This document shows, piece by piece, positions 1-14,300 of a stretch of 64,000 nt of DNA. The notes beneath the pieces are model-generated. The model was not told the DNA's origin and searched no databases. It was given only the letters and a program-made list of their open reading frames with translations. The translations under genes and the position numbers were made by a program. Source of the DNA: Amborella trichopoda (lineage: Eukaryota > Streptophyta > Magnoliopsida > Amborellales > Amborellaceae); NCBI RefSeq assembly GCF_000471905.2, contig NW_006500031.1:5030925-5094924 (forward strand), in the 5' to 3' direction. Within the stretch, counting starts at the first letter, position 1, and each line of letters opens with the position of its first letter.

Positions 1-6
1 CTAAAC

Positions 7-10
<4 letters not shown>

Positions 11-46
<36 letters not shown>
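11..46. repeat. (TA)n microsatellite
   Basis: An uninterrupted TA dinucleotide tract at the very start of the window. The few bases before it resemble one and a half plant telomere units, which is too little to mean anything. Confidence 0.9.
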
Positions 47-49
<3 letters not shown>

Positions 50-2321
50 CACATGCAAAAGTGTGTGCATCTACGCGTATTTTGTTTTACCTTACATTCC
101 ACTAGCCTTAATTTTTAAACGAAGAACCAACAATTGTTTCATGGCTTGTTTAAAGAGGAAGACAATCCTACGATGTATTTTAGTTACTTTTTTGAAGTTC
201 CTCCATTTCCCTCTTGCCGAAAAGCTTGGGCACAGAGTGAGTGAATCATGTTGGCTCAACTTGGAAATGAGTGGTGAATAGAATACTGATGTTAAGAGAA
301 TATATATTCGGAGGCATGCATTTCTTCATACATGTGATGAGAGTTGTTATGGTGGATTTTCTTCAGGCATTTGAGTGGGAGGCCACAATAAAGTATTAAA
401 TTCACAACATGAGGCTGAAGAAACTCTTGGCAAGTGTAAACATCGAGTAGTGGAAAAGAGAGTTTAGCAGTGGGATGAAGGTGTGTGTGCGTGTTGTTGC
501 AGTTGGTGGAATTTTGGATATGTGCAACACATACTTTCCTGAGGAATGCAGATATCTCAAGAAGTTCACATTAAGATTGATATTTGGACACATGGAATTT
601 GGTCAAGGCTTGTAGCAGTATAAGATTCTATAAATTTCCTTTTATTTGAGCTAAGAACACAATTGAACAAAAGAAGATGAATGGTTGATTTTTCTCTTTT
701 CATTTTGATTAGTAGTTCTCCACAATTGAAGAGAAACCCTTTTATTAGGAAAAGGCTTCAATCTAGAAGCTACGGAGGACTAATGGTTTTGATAATGTTA
801 TAATACATATCTTGCTGTTATATGTGATGTCTTAGGGTGAAGTTCTAGTGGGACTTCTAATACTTTAAAGGTTTTGCCCTGGCCAAGCTTTCTTTCATAC
901 TGCATCAGCTGATATTAGTTTCCTGAAAAGCATGTCATTTGTTTGATTTGTATCATCAGTGAATACATGTAGGTCCATTTTAAAAAACAAAATACATATA
1001 GGTCTTTCTGTGACTATAGGTATGGCTTTCATCATTGCCGAATTTATAATTGTCATTTCTGGGAAGAATTTTCCCTTGAGTGGCATGCTTGAAGCATAGG
1101 ACTTTTGCAGTAATGTGCAGTAAACTGTAAATATCCCATGATAAAAGTTTTGAATCGATGAGCGCTAAGATTAAATCCCGACAGAAGTCCAAACCTTGAC
1201 AACAGGAAAATGAATATTGATTATTGGGTGAAATCCAGGAATCAAATGAGGGACCTGCTGTGAACAAAATCCGTTTGGTCCCAAATTGTCCACGACTTCC
1301 ACAAAATCCTAAAATGATCACAAATCATCTGGGGAAACCATTATGTGGATGTGCTTAGAGCCTGGTAAAAAAAATATGATGCGACACGTAGGAGTCTTTG
1401 AAATTGGAGCTAGGTAAAACTAGATTTTAGATGTTTATAGACCTGGCTAGGCTTTCTGGTTCAACTGGTTCTACAGTTGTTTGGGAGATAAGAAGAGAGC
1501 ATTTTAGAGGCTTTGATTGAGAAATTGGAATGAGCTGTGATGGTCAAGTTGGCGATCCTATTGTAACATTTCTGGAAAGTGTTGCCTTGCTGATTGTCTG
1601 CATCTTTCTTTTATGGGCTGCGTTTTTCATGTTAGCTTGGTACTTTGGATTTGGTCAACATCATGATCACAGGATAGATGCTGAAGGATTTAAGCTGGCT
1701 ATCTTAGATTTCATAAGTTTGAAAGAAGTATGCTCTTTTATTGTTCTTTAGTGTTACTCTTTTGGCCACATCTGATATTTTTTTTGTGACTTCGTATTTT
1801 TTATTGAAATGTGAATGTTCATGCTTATAACTGTCGTGCTTGATGTAAGATCTCTATCTTTGTCATTAATTTTTACTCTTAGTTTTATTCTTCTGCATAC
1901 CATAACTTCTTAATAATTCTTGTACCCATGGAGTTTGCTCAAATTGCATGTTGATAGATAGTTACTCCGTTATTTTCCTTGCTAAGTAGATGATTTACAC
2001 ATGAATGTTAAGGAAATCATGTCTAGATTTCAATTTCCACAATAACCTACGGAGTATATACTGTTACGCAGTCAAATGTAATTACAGACAGTTAATGATA
2101 AAGATAAACAGTTATCTTGATTGCTTGTCTATCAGTGTACAGTTCTCTTTACATTTGGTCCCTTGGAGGCATTACAAGTTAGTTAGTGACATCCTTGTTG
2201 CATTCGAATGTGAAAGTCCTTGAATCTACTTGAATATAGAGGCCACATTTTGAATTTCTCTCATACTGCATCTTGCTTGTACTGTTGAGCAGAAAGTGAT
2301 TTTCATTGATTTTCATGCTAG
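47..2321 (+). other. Non-coding upstream stretch, probably intron of the MAP gene
   Basis: No methionine aminopeptidase exon could be found here in any frame, although the exon at 2322 begins in the middle of the catalytic domain. The missing upstream exons, which should hold the HGIP-type histidine and the first metal-binding aspartate, are therefore probably left of the window. Short ORFs in this stretch, such as 1530-1751 (+) and 980-1321 (-), have no recognisable family. I see no other gene here. Confidence 0.5.
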
Positions 2322-2393
2322 GGGTATCATGGGGACACTTCAAAGACATTCCTTTGTGGGAAAGTTGATGAACAAACGGAACGCCTTGTCAGG
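2322..2393 (+). CDS. MAP1B: MAP exon with GYHGDTS metal-ligand motif
   Basis: The acceptor ends at 2321 (CATGCTAG) and the donor GTATAT starts at 2394. The exon is phase 0 at both ends and codes 24 residues, [15 protein letters not shown] followed by DEQTERLVR. The aspartate of HGDTS matches the second metal-binding Asp of type-I methionine aminopeptidases. Confidence 0.85.
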
Positions 2394-5300
2394 GTATATA
2401 CTTTTTTTCTATTTATTGAGACGTACCACATGGTGTTATGTTAGGCACCTCAATATTAGTCTGAATGGATTTGATTGCACATAGACTAGAAACCATTGTT
2501 CTTGTAGATTGCTCTCAGACTGGTGCAACTAATGGAATGAGTTAAATCTCGATAACCAATTTACTTGCATGCCTATATGCTCATGCACCTGCTTCCAACA
2601 CACAAAGTATGCCCGTCTGTTTATCCATCTAAACTATTGTAGATTAATGGAGTTCTCTTTATCATTTTGGCCCTTTAAAAGTCTTTGGTTTTTCTGTGTT
2701 GGTCTTCTTTTCCTTTTTTCTGTTTTGAAGTGGTTGTGTTCATATATGGTATCTGTATGTCATCGGATTTGCCTTGCAGCCCGTGTTTGTTTGGTTCTGG
2801 AAGAGGAGTGCTTTGATTGGTTAGGGGAGACTATCAATTAAGATAAAAAAATTGAATGCATAAATACAAGACAAATGGCAACGATCATGACAACAATCAA
2901 TAAATAACAATAGCTGTAGCTTATGTAACTATATGCATATTGACACATTGATTTGCTAATTGACATCAGAAATCATTCACACATTCACTTGATCTTGTGC
3001 TGTTTCACTTTTAGTTCGATATATGATGAAATATTGAATCATAGCAGTTCATAATGTGATATTTATTAGTTGTTATATCAAAGTAAATGAGTTCTAAGTA
3101 ATCTCAAATTGAAATTCTTTGAAGTCAGTGTGCATCGTTGGCATCATCTTATTGATGTCTGTTGTCATTATCATTATGTGATCATGTATGGTTCATTGTC
3201 CTCCTTGTTGAGGGGCATACGTATTGCCACTTTTGCTTGTTCTTGTCTAGGCTACTTTTGATACATTTCTTTCCCTTTTGAGTGATGCAAATTCAAATGT
3301 ACAAAGAATAACTGAAAAACAACTCTGATAATTTGATTGAAATCAAAGGGAAGCTCACAATCCAAGCTTCAATGGCTTTGTGAATTCACTAGAATTCCTA
3401 TAATGACTGGTTTCTTCTTGGTCATTGCCTGTAGTGATAATATCATCAACATAAACAACCAAAACAAGTATCCTCGAGTCCTATTTCTGAATAAAACAAC
3501 GAATGATCTGTAGGTTGTGTCGAAATCCATATTCCAAAATAATTTTACTAAATTTCTCAAACCATGAACGTGGAGTGTGGGGACTGTTTGCGACCGTAAA
3601 TGACTTTCTTCAACTTACATAACCCCCTGACCAACAAACCTAAGTGGTTGCTATATATGAACCTCTTCTTGTAAATCGCCATGGAGGCCTTCTTGACATC
3701 AAGCTGCCACAATGGCTAGCCCTTGTTTGCTGCTACAAATATAACTACTCGAACGAATTAAGCTTCGCGACATGAGCAAAAGTTTAAGTGGAATCAATGC
3801 GAAGGTTTGCGTTTATCATTGACAACGGATCAGGCTTTTAATCTCTCAACAGTGACATCAGGTTGGTATTACTGCATAAACTCTTGGACACCCAACGATC
3901 CTTTTTCTAGCTGGTAACTTAGTTAATTCCGATGTATCATTCAAGTTGAGTGCATCTATTTCCTCCATTGTTTTCTTCCACCCAGTATGAGAAAGTGCTT
4001 CCTAGTAAGGCTTAGAGGTAGAAATATATGACAGAGCAGAATAAAATTTTTGATAGGATGGAGCCAAACCTGTTAAGAAAACAAAATGAGCAATGGGATG
4101 TTGAGTACAAGTCCTTTTACCTTTACGGATGACAATAGGTACATCATCATCACCAGACACAGAGTGTGAGCTAGAAGCAGGAAGTGGATCTGTAGGCGAA
4201 GATGATGCTTGAGTGGTTGGCTGAGTGGAGTGTTCATCCTACACTTTTCTTCTTGTGTAAACTTTTGTGTTGTTCTTGTGGGACATAAGTAATAGGTTCA
4301 GGAGCGCTGAGTAACTGAGGTGAAGAAGAAGTATCAACAGGAATAGAAAGAGGAACCATAGAAGGCGAGGACTTTTGAGACTTTTGCTAGCAGGATGAAG
4401 ATATTTGTATCAAGCATACGTTCTTAGATTCTCATAAATTATTAAAAAGGTCTTGATTACCCTTTATAGTAGAATATGCTTATGCACAACCTGCCAAAAA
4501 ATAATTACCACTTGATTGCAGTTACATGGCTGTGGTTTTCATCATGAACATGCTTCTTGAAACCTGAAAATTGGTTCCCTCTTTTCTACTGTTCTGCCAT
4601 GTATGCTTTCAATGCTCTATTGCAAATAGTGGTTCAGCTGGAGGAGTCTCTGTTTCTTATTTTGTCCTTAGCCTTCTTCCCTTATATGTATTAGGTAACA
4701 GACGAGTGCATGAGCAGATATTGTTTCTTATTTTGTACTTATTCTTCTTCGCTTATGTGTATTAGGTCACAGAAGAGTGCATGAACAGAGCTATATCTGC
4801 CTGCAAAGATGGTGCTAACTTCAGGAAGATTGGAAAGAAGATAAGTTATGTTGCAATTGTGTTTTAAAGCTTGGGTTGCATAAATAAGATTAGACATTTC
4901 CCCATTTTTTACACAAGTGAATTGAAAGGGATATACTATAAATCACCCTTTCCGAGTGCCAAGGATGTTATACTCGAGAACAAAAACCCTCATGGGACTC
5001 CACTCCTAATTTCCAGTAAAATGATTTACCATATCTATATAATACTATGCTTCTATTCAGATAGGTAATGAGCTCAAGCTTTTTGTGGATCAAGTTTGAT
5101 GTAATTCACAGTTGTCCAAATTATTGTGGATGGGAGCAGTGCATGCAGGGTCGCTGTTTGATCTATGCAAACCTCTATATGTTTATCTCTCCAGCTGGCC
5201 ATCTCACAATAGTCCATTCATGCTACTTAGATCTTCTTACTTGATGCTTCACTCTCGGTGGCCTACAACTCAAGTCTTAACCTTGTGAGCCATGTATCAG

Positions 5301-8300
5301 AAGAGCCATTGACAACTTTCTCATTTCATAAAGCAGGTTCCTCTAATTTATATTGATGTTTAATTCATAAACTGCAACAATGGCCATGTCTTCCCTGAAC
5401 AGCGCTGCTGGTCAGCAGGTTAATGTATTTATTTGAATTTGAAATGATAATGTCCTTTATTTTTGTTTGTAATAGGCTAGCTAGACACTGCCAGCTGCAT
5501 CTTATGTATGGTCAAACCCAACTTCCTTCTTATCCATGCCTACATCCAATATTCTCCTTCATTGTTGGCATCTGTGAACACTAGTGATTCTCACTTACTT
5601 TTTATAATGTTAACCTTCAAATTGTGCAGCATTGCATCCTCGGTTGGTATCTCTTAGAGAATACTTTTGGGCGCTGTCTCTGTCTGTGACTTTTCTTGGT
5701 CTTCTGTGAATCTTTTTCCCTTTTGTCTGTTTCTCCTCTGACATTGTTTCCTCCTGAAATCATCTATGCTGCAAAGATTGTTTTCTGCTTTTTGGGAGTA
5801 AATTTCACTGTTCTTATAATTTCTTCTATGGTTTGTGTTTTTGAAAAAATAGCTAGTTTTAACTGTTTATGTTTGACGTCAGACTACAGTGTGTGAGGTG
5901 CATTTTCACCATTAAATCTTCTTCATCATCGTCATGTGGGTTATGCATACCTCATGCATGCAGTGTGCCACATAAAACATTGAAAAGTCATCAAGCAAGC
6001 ATCTTATCAGATTCCTATTTCCAAATAATATTGACAATCTGAATTATGTGGAATCTCATGCTTTTGGATGTTTGCTGTTGCAGTGAGCATGCTGAAAGAT
6101 ATGGGTATGGTGTGGCTGAATGTTTCGTTGGGCATGGCGTAGGAACTGTATTCCACTCCGAACCACTTATATTGCATTTCCGTAAGTGAAATTGCATCAT
6201 TTATTCTCCAGTTATAAATTTTATTTGGTTGCGCAGCTTATACTCTAGTGGTTGTAATTATTATTCTAAAACTTTTACTAATATAAGATTCACCAATATA
6301 CCTGAAATAATGCCTATGAATTCCTTTCCTCATGATCTTGCCACTTTTGTTCTTGTTATAGCATCATTCTCCATTTGGGTGGACAATGATGGACTTGAAT
6401 GGGGAACATGTCATCTCAATTGGCAAAGATTTTAGTACGAATAGTTGAGATCATATGTAATAGCTGTTTTGTATACTATATGATTAGCATACGGTAAATG
6501 AGAGGAGTCCTTTGCATAGAAGAGAGGATCTCATCCTCTCAAAAGTCTCTGCTGTCCTGTGGTCAAAGTGGCATTAGGAGCAGAGTATTGTCACAAAGAT
6601 ATCGAACCAAAATGGCCGAAAAATATTTCAAAAGTATAAAGAAAGAGATATAAAGACTATGGTTTTATTTAGATAAATTGGGCCTCTTGGGACAATTTCC
6701 CTTGGGCTTGAAAAGGGCTGGAGAACTGGTTGACAATTCAACACGATCACCTTATCAAAGCTTGCAAAGTTATACTTCCTTGGGTATGCAATTGACACTG
6801 GAGAAACTTTAGTTCTTTTGACTAAGATTATTTGCTTTCTAAACACCTCTGGTTGCATTAGTTTGGGGATGGATTGTTTTTATTATCTTTGAAAGATTAC
6901 CATAAGCATTGGTAATTCTCTATTGTCTTTGTTGAGAACTTCAACTTTATGATGCTGAGGATGGTTCTTGATAGTGTATATCAAAGAGTTAGCTCTTTGT
7001 TTACAGTTTTCACTTATTTAGGCATTGTGCTTCTAGTTTAATTGGGTGTTCCTGTAGTTTCTAACATGGATTTTCAAATGATCATGTTGGGCTACAAGTT
7101 TATATGTGTTTCATTTGCTTGATTTTTTATATTTCTAGGCTTCCTGATTGTGTCCACGTGTCTGTCTTAAATTAGTTTTCTTGTGATCTCACCTTTCACA
7201 ACCTTGTAGACAATTTAAATACAATACCCCACTTAAGTCGAATGTTACTCCTTCTATACTGGCAGATCGAGCCAAATGCCACATCCTATTGTCAAATTGT
7301 TTGGCAGATGACATTACCGAAGAGGATTTTCAGAGGTTCATCCCTTGTTGAAGTCAGAAAGATACCCAATGATGGTTTGTAGGTCAGTAGAGCTTTGTGG
7401 TCTCCTACTTGCGAATGTACGTCTGTGAGAGCGAGAGCTAAATACTCAACAAACTTTTGCACGACTTGTACACATGGCAACTGCATACTGAGAAGCAACC
7501 CAAAAAATGGAATATGTACAGATTTGAGAGTCCCCCTTGGACTATAGTACCCCTTGGACTATAGTGATATGTGCGTGAGTCTTTCTCTCAAGGGGGAACC
7601 TGTAACCCATGTTTTCAGGACCATGTTTTCATTATTATTGGCCAGCTTTGATGAGCTAATCATAAGCCCCCTGTATGAGACTATGGGTCATGGGTCTTGT
7701 TGGGCTAGTTTGAGTAGATAGTCGAGGATCATGGTTATTAAGTCGAGTGAAATGCCCTAAAAGTCACTTATCTTGACCTGTTGGTACTAGTCCACTTCTA
7801 TCTCTTTTTTAGTGCAATAAATGTTTTTGTGAATTTCAGAAATTTTTCCAGAATTTTTAGAATTATTTTCGGTAGTATAAAGCCTTAGAAGCGTGTTTTA
7901 GAAATTCCTGTATAGTGGAGGGGTTAGTTGGTACTCGTGTGGGCCTCTTGGATCCAGCCCTCACATATGAAGGTGGTACACCCCTCTCGTCCCTTGTTTT
8001 ATTTTTTAAAATTAAAAATAATTTTGTTCAGTAAGGAAATCTTTGGAAAAGATATTGTGTCCATATTTGGGGGAGTTAAGAATATTTTGTTTTGAGAAAT
8101 TGTTTAAATCTTTGACCAAATCTTTTATTTTTTGAATTCCTACAATCTTGTGAGAGATATGGGAGTCTTAGAAAATTAGGTTTTGATTCGTCTTATCCTA
8201 GTTTTGACTAGAAGTGGATATGGGTCAAAGATTCAGGGGATAAGGTTCTTCCAAACTCATGATGGCTGATTATGGGATGGATGTCTCAGGTTTAATCCTC

Positions 8301-11300
8301 TCATCGCATAGATTTCCTAAAATCCTATGGGCCATAATGAGTCACAAATTGGATAGGCATACCTAGGGCCCTTGAGGCTTGTATAAGGAGGGGAGTCCCC
8401 CTCATTCTCTATATCACATTCTAGCCTCTCTCTCTCTCTCTCTCGCTCTATCTCTCTCCTCCACATCCCACTCTCTATCTCTCTCTAGTCACCAAAGGGT
8501 GGCATGTGGCACCCTAGGCTACTAGGGCTGGCACACCAACCAAAGATAACAGAGAGGGGTACGCTCAGTCCATAGTAAGACCAAGGGAGGTGCTTTTTGA
8601 GGCATGCTCTAGAGAGGTCCAAAAGGGATCTAGAAACCCTAATCTAGTTTATGCTCTCAAAACCCTAGATTTGTGAGGTATTGCATAAGGAAACTTTCCA
8701 AATAAGGAAATTCAGTAGGGCCAATAAGACCAGACAGCGGCATTAGTCAGGACATCGGGTGTGGGGTGTACTAAGTCGGAGGGGTGACTCTAGGTAAATT
8801 CAAGTAAGTCTTCTCGACAGTTTGGGTTTATTTTGTAGTCATTCTTTGCTTGCTTATTTGAATTTTCAAGTTTGTACTAAAACTTATAGTCAAAGCATGT
8901 TTCTCAACTTGGATTGTGTCTATTCTATTTGGCAATAAAAGAACAGATCCTAGGTTGTTTTTAGGGTTTTATTTCTTGTTTATTGCAGTGTTTTGTGGCA
9001 CTTGTAAGTGGGATTCAGCTACATTAATAAAAGAGCAAGGAAAAATCTTTATGTTATCTCCCTTCAATTCCACATAGCCACGCCTTTCATTGATATCAAA
9101 GCTGTCATATTTTACTGCCAAAGTTTAGGAGTTTTCGTTTATTCTTGAGTCAAGAAAGATGGCAGCCAAAAGCTTTATGCAAGTTGGAAGAGAAAAATTG
9201 ACCATGTCCTCTTCAAAGAAGTACTCAGCCAGATGCTCACTGAGAACCCCCCACCTGCGCCAAGGGGGAATGTTTACGGAAGGCAATATATATGGATGCT
9301 TATACTCAGTGGGAGTGCAAACGACCCTTGGCTAGGCATCTCCCCCTTACTGTCATGGATGATGCTCATGCCTTTGAGTACGAGCCCCCGGAGATTGCAA
9401 AAGAAATCCATCAAAAGCCCGAGGCCCATTATGCTACTCCTTCCCTTATTAGAAGAACCATGGCGATGAAGCAATTCTCTGACCTAAAGCTTAAAGAGGG
9501 AGGAAAGCTGATTGAGCACATTCAAACTTTCTGAGCTCTAACCACAGAACTCGAGGCTGCTAAATAAAGCCAGATGAAAACATGCAAGTGTGCCACCTGC
9601 TGAATTCCATGCCAAGCTCTTGGGAAGCTTTCATCTCAGCCCTTTCTGTATAAGAGAGCATGCCAAAGTTGGACGAGACCAGCCCAAGCTTAAAGCAGCA
9701 GAAGAAAGAAGGATGACTCGTGATACTCCATTCTCGGATGATTCTGTGAACCTGGTACACCTCAAACCCAACCCAAGATCATTTAAGAAGAAAGACGGGA
9801 CAAGGAGATGAATAAGAATAAGAAGAATGAGAATTGAAAGGGGGTTGAAGGGCCATAAGAAAAAGAGGGACTCAAAGAATACCTAGTGTTATAAATGCAA
9901 GAGATTTGGGCAAATTGCGAAATGCTTTAAACACTCAAGAATGTATATCCCATGGCCGATAGGAAGCATTCTTGTGTGGTTGTGGAGACCATGCTCACTG
10001 ACCCTAAGGATGGGTCATGGCGTTTTCACTCAGGGTCCATTGCCCATGTGTCTAACACCAAGGATGACTTCAAAAATTTCAAGCCAAATTCCCCTAGGGA
10101 TTAGCATATCTTCATGGGTGGAAATCAGAAGACAAATTTTTGGTATTGGAGATTATGTCCTTCAGTTAGAGAATGGAAAGGGCATGGTCCTAAAGCAAAC
10201 TCTTCATACTCCGCACATGAGGAAGAGTTTTGTTTTGGTCTCTAAATTGGCTAAAGCATGATACTACACCATTTTTACTAGCAATAACGTGGAAGTGAAA
10301 TTAGGGAAAGAATTAGTCATGAATGGTCTTGTTGTAGAGAGTTTCTTTCCAATTGCAAAAACGAACTCTATTTCTTATGTCTAGTGTTATAATGATAGTG
10401 ATGATGCATTCATATGGCATATGAGATTGGGGCACATAAATCCTACGAGAATGAAAAGATTAAAGAGACGACTATTGAAAAATCTAAATGGAGACTTATC
10501 CAGAGTTTGTGAATCATGTGTTCCTGGAAAGCTGGATAACAAATCCTTTGTGAAAGCTCAGAGAGCTATTGACATTTTATTTGTTGTCCATAGTGATATT
10601 TGTGGACCTATGAATGTGGCTAGCAGGGGTCACAAGAGGCACTTTATCATTTTCATAGATGTCCACTCCCGTTTTGGCCAATGTATACCTATTTATGGGA
10701 AAAGTTAGAAGCCCTAGATCGTTTCAAAGAATACTCCATAGATGACCACTCCCGTTTTGGCCATATATACCTATTTATGGGAAAGGTTAGAAGCCCTAGA
10801 CTGTTTTAAAGAATACAAAGCCGACGTAGAAACCCGAACAAACTATAAAATTAAAATGCTTAGAACCGACACCGGTGGAGAACATTGTTCATGGTCATTT
10901 AAAAAGTTTTGTATTGAGCAGGGTATCATTCAACAATATAGTATGGCGTACAATCAACAAAATTGGGTAGCCGAGCGATGCAGTAGGACCTTGGTGGAAA
11001 TGGTGAGGAGCATGATGCTAAACACTCCCTAGATTTCTAGGGGGAAGCAGTTTTGATAGCTGGTTACATTCTTAATGGGACTCCCACAAAGGTTGTCCTA
11101 CTAACTCCTCATGAGATTCCTTGACCACCTAAGAGTGTGGGATGCTCTGCCCATGTCCTAATACCCCATCAAAGTAGGACAAAATTAGAATCCAAAACTG
11201 TTAAGTGCATCTTTCACCCACCACATGGTATGGGATACCGGTTTTATAACCGTAAGACAATGATGTCCTAGAAAGTAAGGATGCCCATTTCCTTGAGAAT

Positions 11301-14300
11301 GAGTTCATTCAGGGACATGCCACTCGTAAACAAGTTGATTTCAATGTAATAGTGAGCGACGCGAGTGAGGCCCAGTATCTCTAACCATTCTTCCTAGGAG
11401 AAATAACTTAATTCTTCACCTTCCTTGGAGAATATTATGAGAAAATTGAAGAAGAGCCCTTACATGAACCTTGCTCCTACCAAGAAGCTATTAGCTGTCC
11501 AGAAAAGGCACAATGGGAAGAAACCATACTTGATGAACTTAACTCAATGAAACATAACCGAGTTTGAGACTTAGTGAACCTACCTTTTGATAGAAAACCC
11601 ATAGGTTGCAAGTGGATCTTTAAGAATAATTTGAACTCAGAAGGGAAATTAGAAAATTATGAAGCTAGATTTGTAACTAAGCGTTTTACCCAAAAAGAAG
11701 GAATAGACTATGATGAAACCTTCTCCCCAGTAACTAAGTTCCCATGAGGATCCTTATAGTTATAGCTACCCATTTTGCCTCCGAACTCCAACAAATGGAT
11801 GTGAAGACTGCATTTCTAAATGGGGAATTAGAAGAAGAAATTTACATGAAACAACCAGAGGGCTTAATATAAAAGGGAAAGGAAAACCTAGTGTTTAAAC
11901 TTAAGAAATCCCTTTATGCCTTAAGCAAGAATCAAGGCAGCGGTATATTAAGTTTGAAGTGACCTTGTTAAAAGTTGGTTTTGTACGTAACCAAAAAGAC
12001 TATTGTATATATGTCAAGGATAGTCAAAGTGAAGTAGTATTTGTCCCCTTATATAATTCAATGACTCTCGTATTGGAAACAAAAGCGTCCTTGTCACAAT
12101 GCTTCGATGTGAAAGATCTTGGGGAGGCTTCATATGTTTTGGAAATCATGATCACTGGAAATCAAAGAGGAGAACCATTCAATTATCTCAAGAGACAATG
12201 CTAGAAAACATTGGAATTATTTGAAATGGAAGATTGCTGGTCCATATTAACCCCTATTGGAAAGAAGCCCATGTTGAGCCTAGCCATGCATCCTGGAAGT
12301 GCAAATGCAAAAGGCGCCATACAGAGAATTCTGTACAGAAGTTCACTTGGGTGATTGATGTATGCCATGTTAAGGACGAGACCTTACTTATCATTTGTTA
12401 TGAATATGATTAGTAGGTTCCAGAATCCAGGCATGGAACACTGGAAGGCAATTAAAATAGTTCTACGATGTTTAAAGGGAACCGTTAATCTCGCACCCAT
12501 TTATTGAGGAGGCTTGGACATATAGATACAAGGATATTCAGATGCGAGCTATTAGGGCATTCCAGATGAGATGAAGTCCACATCTAAGTATATCTTTACA
12601 CTTGCTAGTGCAGTAGTTTTCTATTGCTCAAGAAAATAGGACATTGTTGCATTCTTGACTATGGAGTCAGAGTATGTGGCTTGTTGTCTTATTGCAAAAG
12701 AAGCAGCTTGGTTGAAGAAGTTCCTGAATTAGCTCATATTTGATCCATTGAGGTGCCTGTGTGTAAGAATCTTATGTGACAACCAGGCAAAGAAATATGC
12801 AGCTAAAGAGCCACGATTTAATAAGAAATCTAGGCATATTAAGGCGGACTATTATCTCATTCACTACGAGATCCGAGCAAGAGAGATTGAGGTTGTTTAT
12901 CTCCCAACAAATGCTATGTTAACAGATCTTTTCACAAAAGGGTTGGTGGCAAATGTATTCGCCAAGCATGTACATGTGATGGCCTTGAAAGAGAGTAAGA
13001 GGGAGTGATTTTACAGCCTTTAAAGGCCAAGTGGGAGATGTTGGGGTTTGTGGCCTTTAAAGACCGTGAGAGCATGTAAATAGGAAGTGATTGGATATTG
13101 CACTATAGAGGGAGTGTGTAAGGTTATGTGGTCTATGCCCCGGTCATATCCATAACCTTTACCCCTAGTCATATGGCACTACCGAAGAAAGTGTTTAGAG
13201 CTTCATCCCTTGTTGGGGTTAGAGAAATGCATAGTGATTATTCATAGGCCAAGAGAGCTTCGTGGTCTCCTGTGCACGAGGTTGGCATGTGAGAGCAAGA
13301 GCTAAATCCCTAACAAGATCCTGCATGACATGTACCCATGTCAACAACATACAGGGAAGCAACCTTGAAAAAGGGATACATGTAGATGTGCAAAGAGGGA
13401 GTCCCCATGGCACCACTGTGATATGTGCGTGTGTCTTGCTTTGAAGGGGCCAAGGAAGAACCTATAGGGGTGGCAACAGGTCCGGTATGGGTCGGGTCCA
13501 GCTGGATCCAGACCCATGCCCAAATAGTATTCGGTCCAGGTTTTGGACCCGGACCCGACCCGTCGGGTCCAAAAGTTGGACCATTACCATTCTCGTCGGG
13601 TCCTGGGTTTGAACGGGTCCATTGCCACCCTCACTATGAGCCTTATTTTTTGCTCTTTTTTACCATCACATACACATATTATTGGCAGCAAGGTCACAAT
13701 CACTCGCCATTAGATTTCAAGCCGTCTGATTTGTCTTTTAATAGCTAAGATGACTACGAGTTCTTATTGTATACGATCCTTAATATACCCAAACGAATAG
13801 GGCACGAAGTATTTTATCTACAACAATTTATGGGTACGGGTCGGGTCGGGTCGGGTCCAACTGGACTTGGACCCGAACCCGGACTTGAATAGTATTCGAG
13901 TCCAGGTTTTGGACTTGACCCGCTAGGTCCAAATGTTGAACCCATGCTCAGACCCATGTCAGGTATATCTGGCAGGTCCTGGGTCAGGTCCAAGTCCATT
14001 GCCACCCTTAGGAACCTATAATTCGCATTCTAGGACCGTTGCTCCATTATTCCTTGGTTAGCTTTGACGGGCCAGTCATGAACTCCTCCATGAGGCTGTG
14101 AGTCATGGGTCTCGTTGGATTGGTTTAAGAAGATAGTCGAGAATCATGGTTAGTGGGTCAGGTGGCAAGTCACTTATCTTTACCCATTGGTACCGGTCCA
14201 CTTCTTGATATTTTGTTTTTAGTATAATACACTTTTTATGAATTTTAGAACTTTTTCTAGAATTATTAAAATTATTTTCAGCAGCAAAAACCCCTAAAAG

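Noticed and set aside
1..10. CTAAACCTAA at the window start as telomere repeat
   Set aside because: Only one full and one partial unit, followed by TA repeats; chance or window edge.
1530..1751. 73-codon ORF with a hydrophobic segment as a small membrane protein
   Set aside because: No family resemblance, no nearby promoter, and it lies in a probable intron of the MAP gene.
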